From positions 1 to 37,870 of the forward strand of contig DAOTUC010000063.1 in the NCBI GenBank assembly GCA_034437315.1: a DNA stretch of 37,870 nt, written 5' to 3'. The notes beneath the pieces were generated by a model. That model made no database searches and was not told the origin of the DNA. It worked only from the letters and a program-made list of their open reading frames with translations. Source of the DNA: DSAR01 sp034437315 (GTDB lineage Bacteria > Chloroflexota > Anaerolineae > B4-G1). The position numbers and the translations under genes are program-made. The first letter of the stretch is position 1; each line of letters begins with the position of its first letter. Positions 31,177-37,870 of this stretch are shown piece after piece.

Positions 31177-31980
31177 TTACCTGCCCTCCTTCAACGCCTT
31201 GACCTCGTCCGTCATCTTCGTATCGCCCAGGGGGTAGAAATCCACCATCTCCTCCTTGGCCCAATCCATCGCTTCCTGGACGCCCATGTGCCAGTTGGTG
31301 TTGCATGTCGAGAGGATCTCGACCATCGAGAATCCCAGGCCGGCCAACTGGGCCTGGAACGCCAGCTTGATCGCCCGCTTGGCCTTCCGAATGGCGCGCA
31401 CGTCCAGGGCCGACTGGCGCGTCACGTAGACCGCGCCCGGCAAGCCGCCCAGCAGTTCGGCTATGTGCATGGGGAAACCGGCGGCCTGCACGTCTCGGCC
31501 CGTCGGCGACGAGGTCGTCACCTGACCGGGCAGCGTCGTCGGCGCCATCTGTCCACCCGTCATCCCGTAAATGGCGTTGTTGACGAAGATGGTGGTGAAG
31601 TGCTCGCCCCGGTTGGCGACGTAGACGATCTCCGCGATACCGATGGAGGCCAGGTCGCCATCTCCCTGGTAGGTGAAGACGACCTTGTCCGGGCTGACGC
31701 GCTTGAGGCCGGTCGCCATGGCCGGCGCCCGGCCGTGGGCCGCCTCGGCCATGTCCACGTTGAAGTAATTGTAGGCCAGGACGGAACATCCCACCGGCGC
31801 GATGCCAATGGTTCGTTCCCGCACGTCCAGTTCGTCCAATACCTCGGCCACCAGGCGGTGAATCACGCCGTGGGTGCAGCCAGGGCAATAGTGGGTGTGG
31901 GCCTCGGTCAGGCTCTCCGGCGGTTGGTAAATCAATTCCATATCTTCGGGAATTTCAACTTGTGTCGTTTCAATAGTCAT
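31177..31980 (-). CDS. 2-oxoacid:ferredoxin oxidoreductase, beta subunit (TPP-binding)
   Basis: A 267-residue subunit. HYCPGCTHGVIHRLV is the N-terminal signature, GDGDLASIG with the following VNNAIYGMTGGQMAPT forms the thiamine diphosphate/Mg2+ motif (GDG...NN). Oxidatively decarboxylates a 2-oxoacid to acyl-CoA with transfer of electrons to ferredoxin. Whether the substrate is 2-oxoglutarate or a branched-chain 2-oxoacid cannot be decided from the sequence. Confidence 0.93.
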   Translation of the reverse strand: MTIETTQVEIPEDMELIYQPPESLTEAHTHYCPGCTHGVIHRLVAEVLDELDVRERTIGIAPVGCSVLAYNYFNVDMAEAAHGRAPAMATGLKRVSPDKVVFTYQGDGDLASIGIAEIVYVANRGEHFTTIFVNNAIYGMTGGQMAPTTLPGQVTTSSPTGRDVQAAGFPMHIAELLGGLPGAVYVTRQSALDVRAIRKAKRAIKLAFQAQLAGLGFSMVEILSTCNTNWHMGVQEAMDWAKEEMVDFYPLGDTKMTDEVKALKEGR

Positions 31981-32001
31981 TTCAAATCTCCTTCGGATCG
32001 T

Positions 32002-33078
32002 CTATCCGCGCCCGGTCGCTACTTTGGCGTCCAGTTTTTCCACCTCTGGCAGGATCTCGTCGGGCAAGGGGACGGGGCCGCCCATACGCCCGTAGAAGGA
32101 TATTGGGCAACGGCCCTCGACGGCCAACCTCACGTCCTCCAACATCTGCCCGGCGTTCATCTCGGCGACCAGTATGCCGCGCACTTGTTCCGACAATTCC
32201 GCGAGTCGAGCGCTGGGGAAAGGCCACAGTGTGACCGGTCGTAGCAGACCGACTTTGATTTCCTTCTCCCGGGCCTCGCGCACGACCGTCTGGCACACAC
32301 GCCCGACGGTGCCGAAAGCGAGCAACAGGAGATCGGCGTCCTCGGTGTCGTACTCTTTCCAGCGCACTTCGTTGGCGGTGATCTCTTTCAGCTTGGCTTG
32401 CAAGCGGAGGTTGACGTTCTCCAGGTTCTCGGCGCCCAGGTAGAGCGAGGTGATGATATTGGGAGCGCGTCCCTTGGCCCCGGTGAGCGCCCAATCGGCC
32501 CGCTCTTCCGGCGTGCGCACGGGTCGCATGGGTGGCAGTTCAGCCGGTTCCATCATCTGCCCGATCGACCCGTCGGCCACGACCATGGCGATGGTGCGAT
32601 ATTTTTCCGCCAGGTCGAAAGCCAGGACGACGTAATCAATCGCCTCCTGCACGTTGGCCGGCGCCAGGACGATCATGTGGAAATCGCCGTGCCCGGCCGT
32701 CTTGACCGCCTGGAAATAATCCCCCTGCGAGGGCTGCACGTTGCCCAGTCCCGGCCCGCCGCGCATGATGTTGATCAGCACCGCCGGCACCTCGGAACAG
32801 GCGATGTATGAGATGCCCTCCTGCATCAAGCTAATGCCTGGGCTGGAAGAGGACGACATCACCCGCGCGCCCGCACAGGCCGCCCCGTATACCATGTTAA
32901 TTGAAGCGACCTCGCTTTCGGCCTGCAGGAAGACCCGCCCCAGTTCCGGCATGCGCTTGGAGAAATGCTCCAGCACCTCGGTCTGGGGCGTGATGGGATA
33001 GCCGTAAAACGCCTCAACCCCGGCCCGTATGGCGGCCTCTGCGATAGCCGCGTTCCCTTCAAGCAATTCTTTTGCCAT
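32002..33078 (-). CDS. vorB: 2-oxoacid:ferredoxin oxidoreductase, alpha subunit (VorB/KorA-like)
   Basis: A 358-residue subunit with the pyrimidine-binding domain (GYPITPQTEVLEHFSKRMPELGRVFLQAESEVASINMVYGAACAG, SSSSSPGISLMQEGISYIA) and domain II (LLLAFGTVGRVCQTVVREARE, LVAEMNAGQMLEDVR). This close match is to proteins named VorB, 3-methyl-2-oxobutanoate dehydrogenase subunit, but KorA is nearly as good. It follows the ferredoxin subunit by 15 bp. Confidence 0.9.
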   Translation of the reverse strand: MAKELLEGNAAIAEAAIRAGVEAFYGYPITPQTEVLEHFSKRMPELGRVFLQAESEVASINMVYGAACAGARVMSSSSSPGISLMQEGISYIACSEVPAVLINIMRGGPGLGNVQPSQGDYFQAVKTAGHGDFHMIVLAPANVQEAIDYVVLAFDLAEKYRTIAMVVADGSIGQMMEPAELPPMRPVRTPEERADWALTGAKGRAPNIITSLYLGAENLENVNLRLQAKLKEITANEVRWKEYDTEDADLLLLAFGTVGRVCQTVVREAREKEIKVGLLRPVTLWPFPSARLAELSEQVRGILVAEMNAGQMLEDVRLAVEGRCPISFYGRMGGPVPLPDEILPEVEKLDAKVATGRG

Positions 33079-33093
33079 GTTCTTTAGCGCCTC

Positions 33094-33342
33094 CTACGCA
33101 GTCGCGGCGGCCCGTTTGGGCTTCCGCCGTTGTCGATATACGGTAAAAACGACGTCGGGGCAGATGATGGCGCAAGATGCACACCCGATGCACGCCTCTG
33201 GCTTCACGACCTCGACGGGCCGGTAACCTTTGGCGTTAAACCGCCCCTCTGCCAGTTTTAGGACCTCGTTGGGACACACAGACACACACAGTCCGCATCC
33301 CTTGCAACGGTCCTCGTCAATAATCACCATTCCTTTTGCCAT
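33094..33342 (-). CDS. 2-oxoacid:ferredoxin oxidoreductase, delta (2[4Fe-4S] ferredoxin) subunit
   Basis: An 82-residue ferredoxin with two complete motifs: C13-x2-C16-x2-C19-x3-C23-P and C51-x2-C54-x2-C57-x3-C61-P, and a basic tail (RQRRKPKRAAATA). It passes electrons from the TPP site to external ferredoxin. AAGGAGG precedes the ATG. First gene of the operon. Confidence 0.93.
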   Translation of the reverse strand: MAKGMVIIDEDRCKGCGLCVSVCPNEVLKLAEGRFNAKGYRPVEVVKPEACIGCASCAIICPDVVFTVYRQRRKPKRAAATA

Positions 33343-33357
33343 TTGTCCTCCTTTATG

Positions 33358-33389
33358 TTGGTAGGTTGGTATATTGGTAGCTTGGTAAA
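33358..33389. repeat. four tandem octamers TTGGTANN
   Basis: TTGGTA occurs at 33358, 33366, 33374 and 33382, exactly 8 bp apart, each followed by two variable bases. The array lies in the predicted 5' leader of the oxidoreductase operon (minus strand TACCAA). Confidence 0.8.
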
Positions 33390-33412
33390 CCGTCTACCGG
33401 CCTGCTAGCTTA

Positions 33413-33441
33413 ATCATAATGTTTTTCAGTCAGATTGTAAA
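33413..33441 (-). promoter_or_regulatory. promoter of the 2-oxoacid oxidoreductase operon
   Basis: Minus strand: TTTACA (33436-33441), 17-bp spacer, TATGAT (33413-33418). Predicted leader of about 65 nt includes the octamer repeats. Confidence 0.6.
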
Positions 33442-33496
33442 GTGACGAGTGTCACGAAAAAAAGGGACGTGATGGATGAATGTTGCCCGGTTTTGC

Positions 33497-33525
33497 TTTT
33501 CTTACCGGGCGCTCTATGCTACAAT
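33497..33525 (+). promoter_or_regulatory. possible promoter of the histidine kinase gene
   Basis: TTTTCT (33497-33502), 17-bp spacer, TACAAT (33520-33525); the -35 is weak. A GCCCGG ... CCGGGC dyad (33485-33490 and 33505-33510) spans the -35 and could be an operator or a hairpin. Confidence 0.35.
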
Positions 33526-33563
33526 GTGTTTTTACAGTCTGGCTACTCGATTGGAGTGTGGGT

Positions 33564-36500
33564 ATGCACGAAACAAAACGGGATACGACTCCGGCAGAGC
33601 GTCAAACGCTGGTGGAGGAGGCTTTGGAATCTTCGGCAGCCAACGCCCTGCTAAGCGCGGTGCTGGCGTCGATGCCAGTTGGCGTCATCGTCTGCGACGC
33701 CGGGGGCAAGATGCTGATGAACAACGAGCAGAGTCAGGAGATCCTGGGGGAACAGGTCGGCGGGATGGTAGGACGGCCCCGGCGGGATTACGCGCTCTAC
33801 CGGCCCGACGGCGCTCCGTTTCCGACTGGCGATATGCCCCTGGCCCGCGCGTTGGCGCAGGGGAAGACCATCCAGGGCGTGGAAATCCTGATTCGCCGGT
33901 CCGACGGCGGGGAACGGACCCTATTGATTGGGGCCACGCCGGTGCGGGACGAGACTGGCGAGATCGTCAGCGGGGTGATGGTATTCCAGGACGTCACCGA
34001 GCGCAAATTGGCTGTGGAAGCGCTGCGCCGCTCGGAACAGCGCTATCATTCCCTGTACACGGCGATGGGCGAGGGGTTGGCGCTCCACGAGATGGTCTAC
34101 GATGACGCCGGGGAACCGATCAATTACGTCGTCGTGGACGCGAACCCGGCCTTCGAGAGTTTGACCGGCCTGACGGCCTGCGACGTGGTGGGCGAGGATG
34201 CCTCGGACGTCTACGGAACGGGAGAACCGCCTTACCTGGAGACCTGCGCCCGCGTCGTCGATACGGGCGAGCCGGTTTCCTTCGAGACCTATTTCCCCTC
34301 TATGGGCAAGCACTTCTTCATCTCGCTCTTCTCGCCCGATGCGGGCCGTTTCGCCGCCATCTTTACCGACGTCACCGCGCGCAAGGAGACGGAGGCGGAA
34401 CGAGAGCGCTTGCTGGCCCGGGTGCGGGAGGAGCGAGAGCACATCCGCCGGTTGGCCGAGGATCTGATGCGCGAGCGAAACGTCATGGAGACGATCATGG
34501 CGCACACCGACGCTTACCTGGCCTACCTGGACCCGGATTTCAATTTCGTGCGGGTCAACGCCGCCTACGTCCGGGGTTCGGGCTACAGCCGGGAGGAACT
34601 GGTGGGCCGCAATCATTTCGAGCTGTTCCCCCACGCCGAGAACCAGGCCATCTTCGAGCAGGTGCGCGAGACCGGTAAATCGGTGACCTTCTGGGCCAAG
34701 CCTTTCCGGTTTGCCGATAGGTCGGAATTGAGCGTCACCTATTGGGATTGGACACTGTCGCCAGTGCACAATGCCCAGGGGCGGATCGACGGATTCGTAT
34801 TGTCGCTGGTGGACGTGACGGAGCGCGAGCAACTCATCACCCAATTGGGCCAGGAGCGGGCGCTGCTGGACGCGGTTATTGAAAATGCGCCGGAGGCGAT
34901 CGTGGTGGCCGATTGGGAGGGCCGCATCGTGCGGGCCAACCAGGCCGCCGAGCGGATTTACGCTCGCCCGGTACCCTATGGGGAGGATTTCGAGAGCCAC
35001 GGGGAATTGGCCCTTTGCCATCCTGATGGTTCTCCCTACGCGCCCCGCCACTTGCCCCTCACCCGCTCGGCCATGGACGGGGAGTTCTTCCACAATCTGG
35101 AGATGTCCATCATTTGGCCCAATGGGCAGCGGCGTGAGCTTCTGGCGGCGACAGCGCCCATTGAGGATAAGCAGGGGCAGAGCCTGGGTGCGGTGGGCGT
35201 CTTTCAGGACGTCACCGCTATCAAACGGGCCCAGAAGACCTTGCAGCGCTACGCGGAGCGGCTTCACGGCCTGCACGAGACCGACCAGGCTATCCTGTCT
35301 GCCCACTCTCTGGAGGAGGTCGTCCACTCGGCGCTGCGCTACCTACCGCGTTTGCTGGATTGCGCTCAGGTCGGCGTCACCCTGTACGATCTGGAGCGGG
35401 GCCAGGTGACCTGGTTAACCGGCCGGGCGAACGACGAGATTGACCTGGAAAAGACGCGGTACGAGGCCGCCGATCCTGCGTGGAGGTTGATTATTGAGAC
35501 CATCGTCAGGGGCCGCCCGCACATTATCGAGAATCTGGACGAACTATCCGCGACGGTCGCCTCATCCGTCTTTCTGCAGAAACTACGAGAGGACGGTGTG
35601 CGCGCCTTCACCGTGATCCCCTTGACCATTGAGGATGAGCTGATTGGCTCGCTCAACGTGGGTCTGGCTACGCCGGGGAAACTGAGGGAGGAAGCGTTAG
35701 AGGTCGTGAACGAATTGGCCGTTCAATTAGCCATCGGCATTCACCAGGCCCGGTTGCGCGATCGGGTGCAGCAGCACGCCGAGAACTTGGAGCGCCAGGT
35801 GGCGCGCCGGACGGCCGAGTTGCGGGCCAGCGAGGCGCGCTTCCGCGCTATCTTTGAGAGCGCCGGCGTGGGCATTGCTCGTCTCGATCGGAACGGCTGC
35901 TTCGATGAGTGCAATCCGGCCCTCCAGGAGATGTTGGGGTACGAGGCCGAGGCGTTGCGCGGCCGGCATTTCTTGGCGCTGGCTTATCTGGATGAGGAGA
36001 TCCAGAATGAAGACGCCGACGCGGACGAAGCGCGCTTCGAGGCATTGATGCGCGGGGCGTCGAAACGATGCGTGATGCAGAGACGTTACGCCTGCCGGGA
36101 TGGACAGACCATCTGGGCTCGCTGGACGATCTCTGGCGTCTGCCCTCTCCAGGGCCGGGGGGCTGATGGCCAACAATCTACCGGGCCTCATTTTGCCATC
36201 GGGATGATGGAGGATATCACCGAGCGGAAAGAGGCCCAGGAAGCGCTGATCCAGGCGGAGAAATTGTCGTTGACGGGCCGTCTGGCGGCCTCTTTCGCTC
36301 ACGAGATCAACAATCCCTTGCAATCGGTTATTGGCTGTCTGGGATTGGCCCAGGAATCGCTGGACGCTGTGAAGTCAGCCGACTCGAAGTCGGCCGACCT
36401 TAGATCGGTTGACGATTTTCTGCAGATCGCCCTGGAGGAATTGCGCCGGGCGTCGGGCATCGTGGGCCAGTTGCGCGACCTGCACCGGAAGTCGGAACCG

Positions 36501-36959
36501 GACGAGCGGTCGCCCGGCGACGTGAACGAACTGTTGGAGCAGGTGATCCTATTGGACAAGCGGCGATGCGCTAAACACGGCGTAGAAGTGATCTGGAAAC
36601 CGGACGCCGATCTGCCTGAACCGAATCTGGATGGAGACCGGATGAAACAGGTCTTCTTGAACCTGCTGATCAACGCCGTGGACGCCATGCCGGAGGGGGG
36701 CGAACTGCGGATCGCCACACGGTACGATGAACGGACCGGTGGTCTCCAGATCGTCTTCGCCGATAGCGGCGTGGGGATTCCCGAGCACATCCTGCCCCAC
36801 CTTTTCGATCCCTTTTACACGACCAAGGATGAGGGGATGGGCATGGGTCTGTTCGTCAGCCAGAGCATCGTCGAAAATCATGGGGGGCGGTTGGATGTGG
36901 AGAGTGAAGTGGGGAAGGGGTCCACGTTCACGGTGTGGTTGCCCGTATCCTCTCAATAA
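33564..36959 (+). CDS. multi-PAS/GAF sensor histidine kinase
   Basis: A 1131-residue soluble kinase with no membrane segment. Approximate order: PAS 27-145, PAS 158-272, coiled coil, PAS 305-420, PAS 430-550, GAF 573-730, coiled coil, PAS 757-890, HisKA 899-975 with His913 in SFAHEINNPLQ, HATPase 985-1128 with N box FLNLLINAVDAMPEGG, G1 DSGVGIP, F box FDPFYTTK and G2 GMGMGLFVSQ. ATG 33564 has GGAG at good spacing; the longer open frame crosses the promoter region. No response regulator is adjacent, so it is an orphan here. The HisKA hairpin contains an unusual repeat-derived insertion (36374-36398), and the stop lies in a repeat shared with 21846-21868. Confidence 0.93.
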   Translation: MHETKRDTTPAERQTLVEEALESSAANALLSAVLASMPVGVIVCDAGGKMLMNNEQSQEILGEQVGGMVGRPRRDYALYRPDGAPFPTGDMPLARALAQGKTIQGVEILIRRSDGGERTLLIGATPVRDETGEIVSGVMVFQDVTERKLAVEALRRSEQRYHSLYTAMGEGLALHEMVYDDAGEPINYVVVDANPAFESLTGLTACDVVGEDASDVYGTGEPPYLETCARVVDTGEPVSFETYFPSMGKHFFISLFSPDAGRFAAIFTDVTARKETEAERERLLARVREEREHIRRLAEDLMRERNVMETIMAHTDAYLAYLDPDFNFVRVNAAYVRGSGYSREELVGRNHFELFPHAENQAIFEQVRETGKSVTFWAKPFRFADRSELSVTYWDWTLSPVHNAQGRIDGFVLSLVDVTEREQLITQLGQERALLDAVIENAPEAIVVADWEGRIVRANQAAERIYARPVPYGEDFESHGELALCHPDGSPYAPRHLPLTRSAMDGEFFHNLEMSIIWPNGQRRELLAATAPIEDKQGQSLGAVGVFQDVTAIKRAQKTLQRYAERLHGLHETDQAILSAHSLEEVVHSALRYLPRLLDCAQVGVTLYDLERGQVTWLTGRANDEIDLEKTRYEAADPAWRLIIETIVRGRPHIIENLDELSATVASSVFLQKLREDGVRAFTVIPLTIEDELIGSLNVGLATPGKLREEALEVVNELAVQLAIGIHQARLRDRVQQHAENLERQVARRTAELRASEARFRAIFESAGVGIARLDRNGCFDECNPALQEMLGYEAEALRGRHFLALAYLDEEIQNEDADADEARFEALMRGASKRCVMQRRYACRDGQTIWARWTISGVCPLQGRGADGQQSTGPHFAIGMMEDITERKEAQEALIQAEKLSLTGRLAASFAHEINNPLQSVIGCLGLAQESLDAVKSADSKSADLRSVDDFLQIALEELRRASGIVGQLRDLHRKSEPDERSPGDVNELLEQVILLDKRRCAKHGVEVIWKPDADLPEPNLDGDRMKQVFLNLLINAVDAMPEGGELRIATRYDERTGGLQIVFADSGVGIPEHILPHLFDPFYTTKDEGMGMGLFVSQSIVENHGGRLDVESEVGKGSTFTVWLPVSSQ
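36374..36398 (+). repeat. palindrome inserted in frame in the HisKA coding region
   Basis: GTCAGCCGACT-CGA-AGTCGGCCGAC: two 11-bp arms with one mismatch and a 3-nt loop, followed by a related GATCGGTTGAC. It encodes VKSADSKSADLRSVD, a polar segment between the phospho-acceptor helix (His913) and the second HisKA helix, where related kinases have only a short turn. Confidence 0.65.
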
Positions 36960-36991
36960 GTTGGGGGGAAGGATAGAGCGGGCGGACGTCA
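36945..36991. repeat. partial copy of repeat family R2
   Basis: CGTATC-(C/T)-TCTCAATAAGTTGGGG at 36945-36967 matches 21846-21868, and GAGCGGGCGGACGTC at 36977-36991 matches the start of R2 copies a and b. The kinase stop codon TAA is inside the first match. Confidence 0.65.
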
Positions 36992-37070
36992 AGGGAATCC
37001 GGTCAAAGTGGAGGCGGAGGCAGGCGTCGCGGTTGAGTCGCTTCATACTCGCCGCCGCTGTGGATGGCGT

Positions 37071-37244
37071 TCACTTGCTCGCGGCCCAGGTCGTGCAGGA
37101 TGAGCAGCCTGCCCCGCCCAGTTCGGCGGCAAAAGGGGTCAGCAATCCACACAGCACGCGATACCGGTCGACGGGCTGTTGTTCGTCCCGCCGGCCGTCC
37201 AGGCCCTTGAAAAAGGCGCGCGGATCGCGCGTCAGGTCGTTCAT
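37071..37244 (-). pseudogene. possible frameshifted gene remnant after the permease
   Basis: A 57-codon frame (MNDLTRDPRAFFKGLDGRRD ... DRYRVLCGLLTPFAAELGG) ends in poor sequence, while the adjacent frame continues sensibly (GRLLILHDLGREQVNAIHSG, 36990-37110), as after a 1-bp shift near 37110. No ribosome-binding site and no recognised family. It could also be chance open frames. Nothing else is seen in 36992-37261. Confidence 0.25.
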
Positions 37245-37261
37245 CGGTATGGAAACCGCGA

Positions 37262-37870
37262 CTACTTGATCAACCTCCCCATCCGTGGATCAGCTATCCT
37301 TTCCAGGTCTCGCCCCAACAGCGCCAGAGACGTCACCAAAAGGGTCAGGAATATCCAGGGATAGAGCAGCCACCATTTCCAGAACTCGGTAAAGTAGATG
37401 CCGCTAAAGTTCACGGCGTGGTGAATAATCAGCCCCCAGCTTCTGGATGTAGGATCGCCCAGACCCAGAAAGGCCAGCGAGGCTTCAGCAACGATGGCTT
37501 TACCGGTCAATCTGATCATGCTCACCATGACGATGGGCAGCAGCTCTGGGATAAAGTGCCGCGTCAGCAGATAGTAGGAGCTTGCGCCATAATGGGCCGC
37601 AATCTTGATATAGGGCTGCTCTTTCAAGGACAGCGCCCCGGCTCTTACGATTCTGGCGGGTCTGGACCAGGAGAAGAGGGCCAGAACCATGATGATATTC
37701 AGCAGGCTCGGACCAAAGAACGCAGCCAGGACAATCATCACGGGCAGATTTGGGAGGGCGATCATGACGTCGATAATCCTCATCAGAAGTCTGTCGATCC
37801 AACCACCTTTGTAGGCTGCAAACATCCCGATGATGCCTCCGCCTAGACCGGCCAGCAAGGCCGTCCCTAG
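37262..37870 (-). CDS. ABC transporter permease (DppC/OppC-like), 5' end outside window
   Basis: At least 202 residues of a dipeptide/oligopeptide-type inner membrane permease. Several hydrophobic segments (PVMIVLAAFFGPSLLNIIMV, WWLLYPWIFLTLLVTSLALL) and the EAA loop EASLAFLGLGDPTSRSWG, matching the OppC consensus, are visible, ending LERIADPRMGRLIK. The frame is open to the window edge, so it is a 3' part; codon 37856-37858 (TTG) is internal. Substrate unknown. Confidence 0.88.
   Translation of the reverse strand, partial: LGTALLAGLGGGIIGMFAAYKGGWIDRLLMRIIDVMIALPNLPVMIVLAAFFGPSLLNIIMVLALFSWSRPARIVRAGALSLKEQPYIKIAAHYGASSYYLLTRHFIPELLPIVMVSMIRLTGKAIVAEASLAFLGLGDPTSRSWGLIIHHAVNFSGIYFTEFWKWWLLYPWIFLTLLVTSLALLGRDLERIADPRMGRLIK

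Noticed and set aside
33921..35327. 468-codon minus-strand frame opposite the histidine kinase
   Set aside because: Antisense shadow; PAS and kinase motifs are on plus.
37262..37858. Complete permease gene starting at 37858
   Set aside because: The codon there is TTG within a frame that stays open to the window edge, and the protein would lack its N-terminal third.
1..37870. tRNA genes, rRNA, CRISPR arrays, prophage or origin
   Set aside because: No cloverleaf with a CCA-type end, no phased spacer arrays, no phage structural genes and no DnaA-box cluster were seen by reading; a covariance-model scan was not possible here.

Overview
The window is about 38 kb of GC-rich, densely packed bacterial DNA. 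The gene content points to a Chloroflexota bacterium, most likely Anaerolineae-like. This is an inference from Thr/Pro-rich stalks on exported proteins, a Gram-positive-type LexA box, alpha-type glutamine synthetase, 2-oxoacid:ferredoxin oxidoreductase, and many short palindromic repeats and MITE-like elements. No rRNA, tRNA, CRISPR array, phage or transposase gene was seen.

Layout. (1) 211-4795, minus strand: a tight nine-gene operon: FmdB-type zinc ribbon, a CsoR-family repressor with a CstR-like Cys pair, two-domain protein disulfide oxidoreductase, thioredoxin reductase, ferredoxin, DUF4177-like protein, cupin, endonuclease IV and methyltransferase. It starts at one near-consensus promoter overlapped by a palindrome with a GGGG/CCCC centre, a plausible site for the operon's own repressor. 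(2) 4829-8558, plus strand: a hypothetical protein, a CarD-type regulator, GH4 alpha-galactosidase and galactokinase. (3) 8575-10218, minus: a soluble FtsK-like translocase coupled to a two-helix membrane protein, with a LexA-type box just downstream of the promoter. (4) 10265-17207, minus: C45 peptidase, truncated DUF433 protein, TumE/TumA toxin-antitoxin pair flanked by a 30-bp direct repeat, OYE-family oxidoreductase, patatin, C39 peptidase with TPR-like repeats and a 'quinate 5-dehydrogenase'-like protein. (5) 17354-21033, plus: aspS, preceded by what looks like a complete attenuator (promoter, leader peptide with Asp-Asn-Asp-Asn-Asp, antiterminator, terminator), then glnA. (6) 21043-22871: a MocR-type remnant, two copies of a 141-bp MITE with clear target-site duplications, a Rieske ferredoxin, a RelE-type toxin-antitoxin pair and two copies of another repeat. 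(7) 22891-30587, minus: glycosidase-like lipoprotein, SWIM protein, SNF2 helicase with an alpha-CTD-like N-terminus, and a ParB-like/double-Usp fusion. (8) 30630-33441, minus: a four-subunit 2-oxoacid:ferredoxin oxidoreductase operon. (9) 33564-36959, plus: a multi-PAS/GAF histidine kinase with an in-frame palindrome inside its HisKA domain. (10) A possible gene remnant and the 3' part of an oligopeptide-type ABC permease at the right edge.

The strongest leads are the aspS attenuator, whose codons match the two tRNAs a non-discriminating AspRS would charge (the enzyme carries His31 and Gly83); the redox operon with its operator; the SOS-type FtsK/membrane-protein pair; and the MITE/repeat pairs bracketing small genes.
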